Shown: one piece after another, positions 1-8,981 of the stretch | Layout of the letters: each line of letters opens with the position of its first letter | How positions within the stretch are numbered: the stretch's first letter is position 1 | Source: JADJDM01 sp044352985 | Lineage (GTDB): Bacteria; Bacteroidota; Bacteroidia; B-17B0; Aurantibacillaceae | DNA length: 64,000 bases | Direction of reading: 5' to 3' | Assembly (NCBI GenBank): GCA_044352985.1 | Contig: JBILCU010000016.1 | Span: forward strand, 1 to 64,000 | Position numbers and translations under genes: made by a program | Notes under the pieces: generated by a model | Database searches by the model: none | Seen by the model: only the letters and a program-made list of their open reading frames with translations | What the model was told of the DNA's origin: nothing

Positions 1-557
1 TGACAAAACCACTACATGTCATCCTGAACATAGTGAAGGATCTGATTAATGATTTTTACTTCAATAGTTCCCTCCTTCGTCGGGATGACAAAACCACTAC
101 ATGTCATTCTGAACATAGTGAAGGATCTGATTAATATTTTTTTATTTCAATAGTTCCCTCCTTCGTCGGGATGACAAAACCACTACATGTCATCCTGAAC
201 ATAGTGAAGGATCTGATTAATATTTTTTTATTTCAATAGTTCCCTCCTTCGTCGGGATGACAAAACCAATACATGTCATTCTGAACAGAGTGAAGGATCT
301 GATTAATATTTTTTTATTTCAATAGATCCCTCCTTCGTCGGGATGACAAAACCACTACATGTCATCCTGAACATAGTGAAGGATCTGATTAATATTTTTT
401 TATTTCAATAGATTCCTCCTTCGTCGGGATGACAAAACCAATACATGTCATCCTGAACATGGTGAAGGATCTGATTGATGATTTTTACTTCAATAGTTCC
501 CTCCTTCGTCGGGATGACAAAACCAATGCTTGTCATCCTAAACAAAGGAAGGATCTG
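1..557. repeat. Tandem array of ~86-bp palindromic units
   Basis: Six full units begin at 1, 86, 172, 258, 344 and 430 and are 85-86 bp long. A decayed seventh unit starts at 515 and fades by about 557. The array runs off the left edge, so its full length is unknown. Re-phased, each unit is a ~75-base element that begins TGTCATCC(T) and ends GGATGACA, with inner arms GAAGGATC and CCTCCTTC, followed by an 11-base spacer (AAACCACTACA or AAACCAATACA). Units differ only by a few substitutions and one base of a T-run, which suggests recent amplification. No open frame, transposase or promoter motif is evident inside. Confidence 0.95.
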
Positions 558-687
558 TAAAAAATGCTTCCTGCATCAAACATAAAACTACCCCAATTAT
601 GAGGTGATTTTTTATGCGTGTAAAAAAAACAATAAAAGCTATTTTAGAATTAATAATTCATTGCTATTAAACCTAAACAACATTACT

Positions 688-695
688 TATATTTG
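688..695 (+). promoter_or_regulatory. Candidate -7 element TATATTTG, thioesterase gene
   Basis: TATATTTG matches the Bacteroidota TAnnTTTG consensus. It ends 7 bases before the ATG at 703, so a transcript from it would have almost no leader. A TTG lies at 661-663, 24 bases upstream, slightly beyond the usual spacing. Confidence 0.45.
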
Positions 696-702
696 TTTTA
701 CT

Positions 703-1110
703 ATGGTAGCAAGCGAAACAAAAATCAGGGTACGATACGGTGAAACCGACAGAATGGGTTATGTATATTATGGCAACTATGCCGAATACTATGAAGTTGG
801 CCGTGTTGAAGCATTAAGAAAACTTGGCTTTAGCTACAAGGAAATGGAAGACCAAGGCATTCTTCTTCCTGTTCTTGAATTTTCAATCAATTATAAAAAA
901 CCTGCATTTTACGATGATGAAATCACTGTAAAAACATCCATCAAAGAAATGCCCGGTATAAAAATTACCTTTCATTACGAATGCTTTAATGAAAATCATG
1001 AATTACTGAATTCAGGAAAAGTAACACTTGTTTTTGTTAACAAACAAACTAACCGGCCTTGCCAGCCTCCAGAATGGTTTGTTAATGCTATTGCACCATT
1101 TTTTAATTAA
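703..1110 (+). CDS. Acyl-CoA thioesterase, YbgC/4HBT hot-dog family
   Basis: The 135-residue product is a single hot-dog fold thioesterase that would hydrolyse acyl-CoA esters in the cytoplasm. The signature YGETDRMGYVYYGNY (residues 12-26) carries the expected catalytic Asp16, and the length fits the YbgC family. The frame is open upstream to 604, but the extra residues are not conserved-looking. The ATG at 703 puts the protein start exactly where the family begins and sits just after a TAnnTTTG element, so I chose it. The tandem repeat array lies directly upstream. The next gene starts 14 bases downstream and is probably co-transcribed. The substrate cannot be told from sequence. Confidence 0.88.
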   Translation: MVASETKIRVRYGETDRMGYVYYGNYAEYYEVGRVEALRKLGFSYKEMEDQGILLPVLEFSINYKKPAFYDDEITVKTSIKEMPGIKITFHYECFNENHELLNSGKVTLVFVNKQTNRPCQPPEWFVNAIAPFFN

Positions 1111-1124
1111 CTAAAAGTGAAGTA

Positions 1125-1937
1125 ATGAAAAAAAAAAGCTTTTTCTGTTTTTTATTTATTTTCTCAATTCACTTATTTGCACAAATTGAACAACCCATTT
1201 TTTTAAAAAGCGAAGTAGATCAATTACCAGAAAATTATGGAGGTAAACCTGAATTTATTCGTTTTATAAACGAACAACTAATTTATCCTTCTACAGCTTT
1301 AGAAAAAAAAATTGAAGGAAAAGTAATGATTGTTTTTCTATGTAACGAGTTAGGAGAAATTACTAAATTCAACATTCAAGCATCAGAAAATGAATTACTG
1401 AATAATGAAGCTATTCGATTATTTAAACTATTAAAATGGCATCCGGCCCATAAAAATAAAAAGCCAATTTCATTCCACCATTTCATTGAAATTCAATTTA
1501 GTATAAAAAAACACAATAAACAACTTAAGAGAAAGCACACCTGTTTACTTGTAAATATACCTGAGGATAGCACATTTACAATTTATTTAAAAGCAGATCA
1601 ACCAGCTGAATATGAATTTGGAAAAGATTCATTAGTTAAATTTATTTCTGCAGAATTAGAATATCCACACGAAGCATTATTACAAAATATTGAAGGCGAT
1701 GTAAAACTTGGCTTTATAGTAGAAAAAAACGGATTAGTTAGTAACATTCACTTACTAAAACAACTTGGAGGTGGTTGCCAGGAAGAAGCAATACGAGTGC
1801 TTGCTGAAACAAAGTGGAAACCTGCAATTAAAAATGGCAAAAGAGTTCGCTTTCAGATGGATTATACATTTTATTTTAAATTGAATAATCAAGTAAAAGA
1901 CAACCTCATGAAATCACAAAGTAATAGCCAATATTAA
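1125..1937 (+). CDS. Secreted protein with two TonB C-terminal domains
   Basis: The 270-residue protein has a signal peptide (residues 1-20, ending LFAQ) and two copies of a TonB-C-like domain at about residues 40-130 and 165-255. Each has the family pattern: a YP-x-x-A-x-x-x-x-I-E-G-x-V helix-strand entry followed by the A-I-R-L/V...W-x-P-A ending. TonB C-terminal domains normally touch TonB-dependent receptors, but this protein lacks the N-terminal membrane anchor and proline-rich linker of a true energy transducer. It is therefore more likely a periplasmic TonB-C-domain protein, a common Bacteroidota type of unclear function. It lies 14 bases after the thioesterase gene. Confidence 0.8.
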   Translation: MKKKSFFCFLFIFSIHLFAQIEQPIFLKSEVDQLPENYGGKPEFIRFINEQLIYPSTALEKKIEGKVMIVFLCNELGEITKFNIQASENELLNNEAIRLFKLLKWHPAHKNKKPISFHHFIEIQFSIKKHNKQLKRKHTCLLVNIPEDSTFTIYLKADQPAEYEFGKDSLVKFISAELEYPHEALLQNIEGDVKLGFIVEKNGLVSNIHLLKQLGGGCQEEAIRVLAETKWKPAIKNGKRVRFQMDYTFYFKLNNQVKDNLMKSQSNSQY

Positions 1938-2112
1938 TATTGCTTTAAGTTAAAATGAACTTTCACAAAAAATAATATAATTTTTTACCTTTATTATTTG
2001 TTTCGGCAAAAGCAATTTTGAATTGAATTAAAAGTGCTTTTAAAATTTATTAATAATGTATTTTTTATCCTTTATTACTACAAAATAAATTAGATTTAAA
2101 TTAAAAAATAAA

Positions 2113-2120
2113 TAAATTTG
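2113..2120 (+). promoter_or_regulatory. Candidate -7 element TAAATTTG
   Basis: TAAATTTG matches TAnnTTTG and lies 31 bases before the ATG at 2152. It is in the 214-base AT-rich spacer between the TonB-C gene and the pRiA4b-like gene. No TTG is seen at the expected distance upstream, so support is partial. Confidence 0.35.
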
Positions 2121-2151
2121 AATACTCTAAAATTAAACAACCAAAAGTACA

Positions 2152-2838
2152 ATGGCTATTTATAGATTTAAAGTAAGTTTTGAAGATTACGATGAAGTAA
2201 ACCGAATTATTGAAATAAAATCAACGCAAACCTTTTTAGATTTCCATCATTGTATTCAGGAATCTATAAAATTTGACAATAAACATGCTGCTTCATTTTT
2301 TGTGAGCGATGATTTTTGGAGAAAAAATGATGAAATTACTTTATTAGAAGAAGATGCCGATTCTGAAACAAAACTAATGGCGAAAACCAAAATTGCAAGT
2401 CATATCGAACATCCTTATCAACGTTTTATTTATTTATATGATAAAAATGTGCAGTGGAGTTTTTTGATTGAATTAATTAAAATTGAAAAAGAAAATCCAA
2501 AATCAAAGTATCCTTCTTGCGTTAAATCAAATGGAAATGCTCCAAAACAATACAAACAAAATTTAATTCAATCAGAAACACCCTCCATTCAAGACCCTAT
2601 TCTTGCCGCTTTAGCAGGTGGAGCTGCAGCAGATATGCTAGTAGATGATGAACTGGAAGATGAAGCATATAATAAAGCAAACGAAGAAGAAGACATGGGA
2701 TTAAACGAAGGTGATTTAGACTTTGCCCAAAGTGAAGAAGGAGAAGAAGAAGAAAATGAAGGAGAAGAAAATGAAGAATCAGAGAGTAGTGAAGATGATT
2801 ACGGATTTAATGAAGAATCAGGCGATGATAATTATTAA
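2152..2838 (+). CDS. pRiA4b ORF-3-like protein with hyperacidic tail
   Basis: The 228-residue protein starts MAIYRFKVSFEDYDEV. Its N-terminal ~125 residues, including FDNKHAASFFVSDDFW, resemble the pRiA4b ORF-3-like (MM3350-type) domain, whose biochemical role is not established. Residues ~160-228 are an extreme acidic tail (EEDMGLNEGDLDF, then long Glu/Asp/Ser runs) and look disordered. It has no signal peptide and no membrane segment. The gene sits 3 bases before miaA and is probably translated from the same message. The family assignment rests on the N-terminal pattern; a function cannot be given. Confidence 0.7.
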   Translation: MAIYRFKVSFEDYDEVNRIIEIKSTQTFLDFHHCIQESIKFDNKHAASFFVSDDFWRKNDEITLLEEDADSETKLMAKTKIASHIEHPYQRFIYLYDKNVQWSFLIELIKIEKENPKSKYPSCVKSNGNAPKQYKQNLIQSETPSIQDPILAALAGGAAADMLVDDELEDEAYNKANEEEDMGLNEGDLDFAQSEEGEEEENEGEENEESESSEDDYGFNEESGDDNY

Positions 2839-2841
2839 AAT

Positions 2842-3759
2842 GTGTTGCAAAATTCTTCTAATAAATATTTAATCATTATTGCAGGCCCAACTGCAGTTGG
2901 TAAAACCTCACTTTCCATTCAACTTGCAAAAAAATTAAACTGCGATATTATTTCTGCCGACTCAAGGCAAATTTATAAAGAAATAAGTATTGGAACTGCA
3001 AAACCTGATTCTCTTGAAATGGATGGCATTAGACATCATTTTATTGACCATCTTTCTATAAATGAAGATTATAATGCCGGTGCTTTTGAAAGAGATGTGA
3101 TTGATTTTTTAAATCAGTACTTCAAAAAACATAATTACATTATTATGTGTGGCGGTACAGGTTTATATATTGATGCTGTTTGTAACGGCATGGATAATTT
3201 AAGTCAAATAAACATTGAATTAAGATCAGAAATAGAAATCAATTACAATCAGTTTGGATTAACCTGGTTACAAGAAAAAGTAAAACAACTTGATCCAGAA
3301 TACTATTCGATTGTTGATCAAAAAAATCCTGCACGATTAAAACGTGCGTTGGAAGTTTGTTTATCTAGTGGAAAAAAATATTCTGAACAAAGAACTTCGC
3401 CATCAAAAGAAAGAAATTTCTTACCCATTAAAATTTTATTGAATGAAGATCGTCAAATTCTATATGAACGAATTAATAATAGAGTTGATTTAATGATGGA
3501 AAAAGGACTTTTAAATGAAGCGAAACAGCTGTTTCATTTAAGACATTTAAACGCATTGAATACGGTTGGATATAAAGAGTTGTTTGAATACTTTGATGGT
3601 AAAACAAGTTTAGATTTTGCCATAGATGAAATCAAGAAAAACAGTAGAAGATATGCTAAACGTCAAGTTACCTGGTTTACCAAAACCAATGAATATAAGC
3701 AATTCGGAAATAAAAATATTGAAGACATTTTAGTTTATCTAAATACTGAATTAAAATAG
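2842..3759 (+). CDS. miaA: tRNA dimethylallyltransferase MiaA
   Basis: MiaA transfers a dimethylallyl group from DMAPP to N6 of A37 in tRNAs that read UNN codons. The 305-residue protein has the P-loop GPTAVGKT (residues 15-22), the SADSRQIYKEISIGTAKP motif, CGGTGLYI, RLKRALEV, TVGYKEL and the C-terminal RRYAKRQVTWF. This is a complete, normal-length enzyme. The start is GTG at 2842 (or TTG at 2845). The ATG at 2840 is in a different frame and encodes nothing like MiaA. The gene follows the acidic-tailed gene by 3 bases and converges with the T9SS gene on the other strand, 8 bases away. Confidence 0.96.
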   Translation: MLQNSSNKYLIIIAGPTAVGKTSLSIQLAKKLNCDIISADSRQIYKEISIGTAKPDSLEMDGIRHHFIDHLSINEDYNAGAFERDVIDFLNQYFKKHNYIIMCGGTGLYIDAVCNGMDNLSQINIELRSEIEINYNQFGLTWLQEKVKQLDPEYYSIVDQKNPARLKRALEVCLSSGKKYSEQRTSPSKERNFLPIKILLNEDRQILYERINNRVDLMMEKGLLNEAKQLFHLRHLNALNTVGYKELFEYFDGKTSLDFAIDEIKKNSRRYAKRQVTWFTKTNEYKQFGNKNIEDILVYLNTELK

Positions 3760-3767
3760 ATTTTAGT

Positions 3768-5432
3768 TTAGTCTACAAAAATTTTTATAGTTTGTAATAG
3801 CGCTGAATTTTGTTTTACCAGAACAAAATACAACCCTTTATTTAATTGTATATTTATAAAACTCATATCCTGATGTATTGATTTTTGATTATATATATGC
3901 TTACCTAAAGCGTCAATAATTAAAAAATCCAATTCACCTTTTATAATTGTATTTTGATAATAAAAATAATCCGAGGCCGGATTAGGGAAAATAATTCCTT
4001 GATTAGTATAAGCAGTTGACTCCTTAATTCCAATATATAACCCACCGCTAATACTTACCATAAAATCTTCTGTTTCCCCGCTTGAAAAATTAGTACAGGA
4101 TTGAGTATTAGTAATTGGAAAAGAACTGTTTCTGCTTCTTACTCTCATTCCTGTTAATCCATTATAAGCGGTTGAAGGTATGCTCAACGAAAAGGTTTGC
4201 ACTCCGTTGGTAACCGAATTAATACTTAAACGCGTCCATTCTGAAACTTCATAAATACCATTATGATTGTAATCAATCCAAAGTGATGAATAATTATTAC
4301 CTGTTTGACGAATGGTCACACTATAAGTTTGCCCGGCAGTTAATGTGGCCGTAGCTGCACCAATTGGAGAATAATAGGAATAATGTGAGCCTGCATTATT
4401 TTCACAACCAGTTAAAGACATAGCAAACGTAGTATTTTGAATACTTAATGAATCTATGGAATACCCATTACAATTACCTCCCAAATTATTTGTACAATAA
4501 CAATAAACCGGTAATAAATTATTTATATGTACAATTGGAGTAATTGATGAATCAATACCATTACAAAACACTATTGCTCTTAAATAAGTTAGTGTATCTA
4601 TAGTTAATTGAATAGCATTACCACTTTGATTAATAGATGTCCAGCTTTGCTGATCAATAGATTGTTGCCATTGATAGCTAATACCAGAAGAATTGCTTTG
4701 CCCGGAAATAAAACAACTTGTTAAAGCACCTTTACAAACTGCAGTATCATTTAACTGAATTGTTCCTGAATTTGGAATACCATTACAAACAGTTGCAACT
4801 GAATATTGCAGTTTAATATTCGGACGAAGTGTATCTAAAGTGCCAGCTCCAATTGGTTCAGTTTGATCCTGTTGCCAATATTGAAATTTTTTGACACCTG
4901 TTGTTTTAAATCGAAAACCTTTAGATAAGGAACTTTCATTACCAGCACCTCCGGCGTTGGTTTCAATATAAATTTTTAAATTGGCGTTAATAGGTAATAC
5001 AAAACCAGAATTGAAACCAATGGTAATCCAGTTGTTTTCTGAAAACTGCGAGGCAGTTAAATTTCCATTAAACACCAATGAAGCATTCAAAATTTCGTTT
5101 GAATATATTGTTGGTGCAGCAAACAAACTATCATTACTTGCTTTTAAATAAATCTTAACAGAAGTTGTTGGTGCAATTAATGAATTAATTGAATCACAAA
5201 AAAAAGATATGCCTTGTATTGTAATAGCTGAAGATTGATTTAACTCTTCTTTTGTAAAAACAAATGCGCTACGTTCATAGCCATAATACGAACCCAATGG
5301 TTTTCTTTTAAGCGAACTATTTGTTATTGCGTTTGCTGAATTATCAGCAGGTATTGTAATTTCTTGAGCATGAATAATAATAGAATTAATCATTAATAAA
5401 AGAAAGCTCAAATTATGTAGTAGTGACTTCAT
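3768..5432 (-). CDS. T9SS type A secreted protein with GEVED domain
   Basis: The 554-residue protein has a signal peptide (ending IHAQ). A ~200-residue beta-rich N-terminal region follows, then an Ig-like stretch (TAVCKGALTSCFISGQ, about residues 230-310). Next is a GEVED domain (LWIDYNHNGIYEVSEW through GETEDFMVSI, about 360-460). It ends in a T9SS type A sorting domain (FPNPASDYFYY ... GLYFVLVKQN, about 480-554). GEVED domains occur in cell-surface and secreted proteins of Bacteroidota, with a possible carbohydrate or metal-binding role. It would be exported by Sec and carried over the outer membrane by the type IX system. No catalytic motif is recognised, so it is likely an adhesin or binding protein. 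Confidence 0.85.
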   Translation of the reverse strand: MKSLLHNLSFLLLMINSIIIHAQEITIPADNSANAITNSSLKRKPLGSYYGYERSAFVFTKEELNQSSAITIQGISFFCDSINSLIAPTTSVKIYLKASNDSLFAAPTIYSNEILNASLVFNGNLTASQFSENNWITIGFNSGFVLPINANLKIYIETNAGGAGNESSLSKGFRFKTTGVKKFQYWQQDQTEPIGAGTLDTLRPNIKLQYSVATVCNGIPNSGTIQLNDTAVCKGALTSCFISGQSNSSGISYQWQQSIDQQSWTSINQSGNAIQLTIDTLTYLRAIVFCNGIDSSITPIVHINNLLPVYCYCTNNLGGNCNGYSIDSLSIQNTTFAMSLTGCENNAGSHYSYYSPIGAATATLTAGQTYSVTIRQTGNNYSSLWIDYNHNGIYEVSEWTRLSINSVTNGVQTFSLSIPSTAYNGLTGMRVRSRNSSFPITNTQSCTNFSSGETEDFMVSISGGLYIGIKESTAYTNQGIIFPNPASDYFYYQNTIIKGELDFLIIDALGKHIYNQKSIHQDMSFINIQLNKGLYFVLVKQNSALLQTIKIFVD

Positions 5433-5440
5433 GTTTAATT

Positions 5441-6688
5441 TTAAATAATTTTTCCGTTAAGTATCATTTTATCCACCGGATTTGAACCAAATGAATAGGC
5501 AATCATATCCAATGAATTCATTTTTTTAGTAATGATTAAATTGGCTTTTTTTCCAATGGTAATACTTCCAACTTCTTGTTGAACATTCATTGCAAATGAA
5601 GAATTAATAGTAGCTGAATTTAGGCATTCGTTGGGTGTCATTTTATATTGTATGCAACAAATTGATTGCATTAAATTCATATTACCGCTTGGGCTGGAGC
5701 CCGGATTAAAATCACTTGCAACCGCAAGTGGCAAACCGGCATCAATCATTTGCCTTGCAGGAGGATTAGGTAAACTAAGAAAATATGCCGCACCGGGCAA
5801 AATAGTTGGTATTGTATTGCTATTTAGTAGTGCGTCAATCTCATTTTGCTGAACATATTCTAAATGATCTACACTTATTGCTCCGCATTTTACACCGGCT
5901 AAAACACCGCCATAATTACTCATTTGCTCTGCATGTACCTTTGGTATTAATCCGTATTTTTTGCCGGCGTTAAGAATTTGAATTGTCTCTTCAGGTGTAA
6001 AATAATTTTGTTCGCAAAACACATCTATAAAATCAGCCAGTTTTTCCTCAGCAACTTTTGGAAGAGTTTCATTGATGATTAAATCAATGTAAGCCACATT
6101 ATTTTGTTTAAATTCAGTAGGAACAGCATGAGCTGCCAAAAATGTAGATTTAATAGTAAGTGGTGTAAGTTTTTTTAGTTCACGTATAACACGCAGCATT
6201 TTTAATTCAGAATCAGGATACAAACCATAACCACTTTTAATTTCAACTGTTCCTGTTCCCTGCGAAATGATTTCGTTGCAACGAACCAAAGCTTGTTCAA
6301 TTAAATCTTCTTCGGAAGCATTTTTTAATTTTTGTGCAGAATTTAAAATTCCTCCTCCACGTTGTGCAATTTGCTCATAGGTTAAACCTCTTATGCGATC
6401 TCCAAATTCGCCTTCACGGCTTCCAGCATACACAATGTGTGTGTGACTATCTACCCAAGCAGGAAGTATAAGTTTACCATCTGCATCAATTATTTCCAAG
6501 CCTTTCCAATCAGATATGCCCGGAAAATCTTCCATCTTGCCATAATCTGCAATTATACCGTCATCAATAGCCAACCATGCATTTTCTATAGCCGGGACAA
6601 TATCCAGCTCTTTTCCTTTAATGGGTTCGTTTGTTTGTTCACGAACTTGAATAAGTTGATGAATATTTTTAATTAGAATTCTATTCAT
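5441..6688 (-). CDS. hutI: Imidazolonepropionase HutI
   Basis: HutI hydrolyses 4-imidazolone-5-propionate to N-formimino-L-glutamate, the third step of histidine degradation. The 415-residue protein is an amidohydrolase with the metal site DSHTHIVYAG (HxH near residues 82-84), the specificity loop RGGGIL, metal-binding HAEQ, and the late motif ASDFNPGSSPSGNM. All are typical of HutI. I use the ATG at 6688; a TTG three codons earlier is possible but less likely. A TAnnTTTG element ends 6 bases upstream. No other hut gene is in the window, so the rest of the pathway must be elsewhere. The T9SS gene follows by 8 bases. Confidence 0.95.
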   Translation of the reverse strand: MNRILIKNIHQLIQVREQTNEPIKGKELDIVPAIENAWLAIDDGIIADYGKMEDFPGISDWKGLEIIDADGKLILPAWVDSHTHIVYAGSREGEFGDRIRGLTYEQIAQRGGGILNSAQKLKNASEEDLIEQALVRCNEIISQGTGTVEIKSGYGLYPDSELKMLRVIRELKKLTPLTIKSTFLAAHAVPTEFKQNNVAYIDLIINETLPKVAEEKLADFIDVFCEQNYFTPEETIQILNAGKKYGLIPKVHAEQMSNYGGVLAGVKCGAISVDHLEYVQQNEIDALLNSNTIPTILPGAAYFLSLPNPPARQMIDAGLPLAVASDFNPGSSPSGNMNLMQSICCIQYKMTPNECLNSATINSSFAMNVQQEVGSITIGKKANLIITKKMNSLDMIAYSFGSNPVDKMILNGKII

Positions 6689-6694
6689 GGAGGA

Positions 6695-6702
6695 CAAAAA
6701 TA
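6695..6702 (-). promoter_or_regulatory. Candidate -7 element for hutI (TATTTTTG)
   Basis: On the minus strand TATTTTTG matches TAnnTTTG and ends 6 bases before the hutI ATG. Transcripts would start at or next to the start codon. No TTG is seen at the expected upstream distance. Confidence 0.4.
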
Positions 6703-6749
6703 TAATTAATAAAGGTATTTAGAGAATGATACTAATTTTAATTTTCTAA

Positions 6750-7457
6750 TCATCTTCCAATTCCCACACGCGGCGTATAAGCAAACCCAAAACTAAAAGG
6801 TATAATACCTGCCTGACCTTTATTTTTCAAAAAAACTTCAGTCAATGAATAAAATGCAGTAATGTGAACTTGCTCCCATCCAAAACGAATTGTTGGACCG
6901 TAACGTAATGGATTAACACCATAAATATCGAAATATTTAATCTTTCCATTTTGATCAAATGTTTTCTTAAAGGTTTGCAATACATAACCCACTTTAAAAC
7001 CTGCCATTAATTTAAACTGATAATTGGTTTTAGTTCTGATTCTAAATTCAACAGGAAGTTCTATTATTTTAAAACCAATTCTGTTTTTTTTGTAGGGCTC
7101 TTCTCTTCTGGAAATAGCTAAAAACTGAACCCCTCTGGTTAAAGGATCTAATTGCTGATTAAGATTAATTGGGCCATGTATATTGTGCGAACTTAAACCA
7201 ATTCCCCAGGCGAGACTGAATCTGCTTTGTTTGATTGGATAATCAAAAAAAAGAAAAATATTTACACCTCCGGATGTAGATTTTTCCTTTAATCCATTTG
7301 GCATTCCTAGCCAACCAGTATGATTAATTTCTAAAATTAATCTATCTTGAGGCGTTGGTTTATAATTATAAATACTGAATTCATTTTTACTTTCCGTTTG
7401 AGCAAAAACAAAGGTGCTGAAGGCACAAAATAAAACTATGAGTAGTACTTTAATCAT
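6750..7457 (-). CDS. Outer-membrane beta-barrel protein, unknown function
   Basis: The 235-residue protein has a signal peptide (MIKVLLIVLFCAFSTFVFAQ). It then has alternating hydrophobic/polar strands ending in aromatic residues, such as YQFKLMAGFKVGYVLQTF and VHITAFYSLTEVFL. This fits a small 8-10-stranded outer-membrane barrel of the PorT/OMP_b-brl type. No enzyme motif is present. Its ATG overlaps the TGA of the upstream hydrolase gene by four bases (ATGA at 7454-7457), so the two are almost certainly translationally coupled. A shared envelope role is an inference. Confidence 0.7.
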   Translation of the reverse strand: MIKVLLIVLFCAFSTFVFAQTESKNEFSIYNYKPTPQDRLILEINHTGWLGMPNGLKEKSTSGGVNIFLFFDYPIKQSRFSLAWGIGLSSHNIHGPINLNQQLDPLTRGVQFLAISRREEPYKKNRIGFKIIELPVEFRIRTKTNYQFKLMAGFKVGYVLQTFKKTFDQNGKIKYFDIYGVNPLRYGPTIRFGWEQVHITAFYSLTEVFLKNKGQAGIIPFSFGFAYTPRVGIGR

Positions 7458-8968
7458 TTTATTTTCACAAATTCATAATCCAAATAATCTACAAAATCGT
7501 TAACCTTAATGGTGATTGATTTTATTTCTTTTGCAATGTTATAGATCTTTAATTTTTGAATGCCCCATGTTTTATAACTGTATTCACATAACATTAAATT
7601 ATTTCCCATATAACTCAATTTACCTTTCGCATCAGTATGTTTAGAGAAATAAATAATTTGCTCAGCACCAACATTTTTAATTTCTATCTCACCATAAACT
7701 TCGTTATAATATTTCCCGACTAACTGGCTGCTAAGTTCAAACTTAGATTTGTTTTCTTCGGCAACTTTTTTCCATTGTCTAATTTCATCAACTTGCTGTT
7801 TGTTTTCTTCCAAGTTACTCATAAAGTAATTTTCACTCAAATTTTGATAAGGTTTATTTAAATAGCTTTGAATAATTTGTTCTCTTAATGCAAGAAACAA
7901 AGTATTTACATCAGTATTGGTAAGCACCACTATTCCTAAGTTAAATTCAGGTATTACGCAAACAGAAGTAACAAAACCATCTGCTCCCCCAGTGTGTTCA
8001 TACATTACTTTTCCGTCAACATCTTTAATGCCCCAACCTAAACCATATAAACTAAAATGGTTCCCGGGATAATTTGGGTTTCCACCTCTACCCGAAATCA
8101 TATTAGGTGTTCGAGTTAATGAAATTGCTTTGTAAGGGATAACTTGTTTTCCATTAAATCGTCCTGAATCTAACTGACACAATAACCAATTGCTTAAATC
8201 TTTAACACATGAATTCATAGATGCTGCAGGTCCAATATTATCAATATTGGCATATTCAAGCAACTCCATTTTATCATTTAAAATAGTATAAGGTTTTGCC
8301 GCATTTTTATCTGTAGCAATTTTTTCATGTCGGGTTGAACTTCTGGTCATGTTTAAAGGATTCAAAAAACGATGTTGAATAAAATCATCCCAACTGGTAT
8401 CAGTTGCTGCTTTTATTACCTCACCCGCAACCAAGAAAGCCGAATTGCAATAGCCGTATTTATACCTGAATGGGTTAACTGGGCTAACTGTTTTCATTGC
8501 TTTAATAAGTTCTGTTCGTGATAAATTGCAATTCCAGTTTAAAAAATCACTTTGAAAAGTTTGAAAACCAATTCTGTGACAAAGCATATCTTTTACTGTT
8601 GCTTCATTTGCAGCATACTGGTCTTTTAAATCAAAATAAGAAATCCATTTTTTTACTTTATCATCTAAGGATATTTTTTTGGATACATCAAGCATAGCTA
8701 GAGCTGTACCAGTAAATGCTTTTGAGTTGGATGCAATTTGAAAAAGAGTTTGTTCGTCTACTTTATTTTTTCCATTCAGCTCAGTCGTTCCAAAACCTTT
8801 ACAAACAATAATTTTCCCATCTTTTACTACAGAAACAGCTACACCCGGAATTTGCCATTTTTTCATTTCACGCTGAACGTAAAGATCCAAACTGTCATTA
8901 ATAAATGAATTTTGTGAGTAAAAAGAAAGTGCGAAAAATGCTAAAATGATTGAAAAAAATATTCTCAT
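7454..8968 (-). CDS. Class C beta-lactamase-related serine hydrolase
   Basis: The 504-residue protein has a signal peptide (ending SFYSQ) and a penicillin-binding/beta-lactamase class C-like domain over about residues 25-375. The three active-site motifs are present: SNSK (SxxK, within LFQIASNSKAF), YCN (YxN, within YGYCNSAF) and HTG (within YEHTGGADGF). The last ~110 residues are a DUF3471-like beta domain. Relatives include D-aminopeptidases, esterases and peptidases, so true beta-lactamase activity should not be assumed. It is likely periplasmic. It overlaps the following barrel gene by ATGA and lies 13 bases after nadK. Confidence 0.88.
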   Translation of the reverse strand: MRIFFSIILAFFALSFYSQNSFINDSLDLYVQREMKKWQIPGVAVSVVKDGKIIVCKGFGTTELNGKNKVDEQTLFQIASNSKAFTGTALAMLDVSKKISLDDKVKKWISYFDLKDQYAANEATVKDMLCHRIGFQTFQSDFLNWNCNLSRTELIKAMKTVSPVNPFRYKYGYCNSAFLVAGEVIKAATDTSWDDFIQHRFLNPLNMTRSSTRHEKIATDKNAAKPYTILNDKMELLEYANIDNIGPAASMNSCVKDLSNWLLCQLDSGRFNGKQVIPYKAISLTRTPNMISGRGGNPNYPGNHFSLYGLGWGIKDVDGKVMYEHTGGADGFVTSVCVIPEFNLGIVVLTNTDVNTLFLALREQIIQSYLNKPYQNLSENYFMSNLEENKQQVDEIRQWKKVAEENKSKFELSSQLVGKYYNEVYGEIEIKNVGAEQIIYFSKHTDAKGKLSYMGNNLMLCEYSYKTWGIQKLKIYNIAKEIKSITIKVNDFVDYLDYEFVKIK

Positions 8969-8981
8969 AGATTAAAGTTAT

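Noticed and set aside
1..557. Tandem array as a CRISPR
   Set aside because: Units are ~86 bp, the intervals between palindromes are constant 11-base spacers and not unique, and no cas gene is present.
2007..2046. AAAAGCA...TGCTTTT inverted repeat after the TonB-C gene as a terminator
   Set aside because: The stem is only 7 bp with a loop of over 20 bases and a weak T-run, so it is not convincing in such AT-rich sequence.
7454..8968. Antibiotic-resistance beta-lactamase
   Set aside because: The fold and the SxxK/YxN/HTG motifs are shared with many esterases and peptidases, and the extra C-terminal domain and context do not support resistance.
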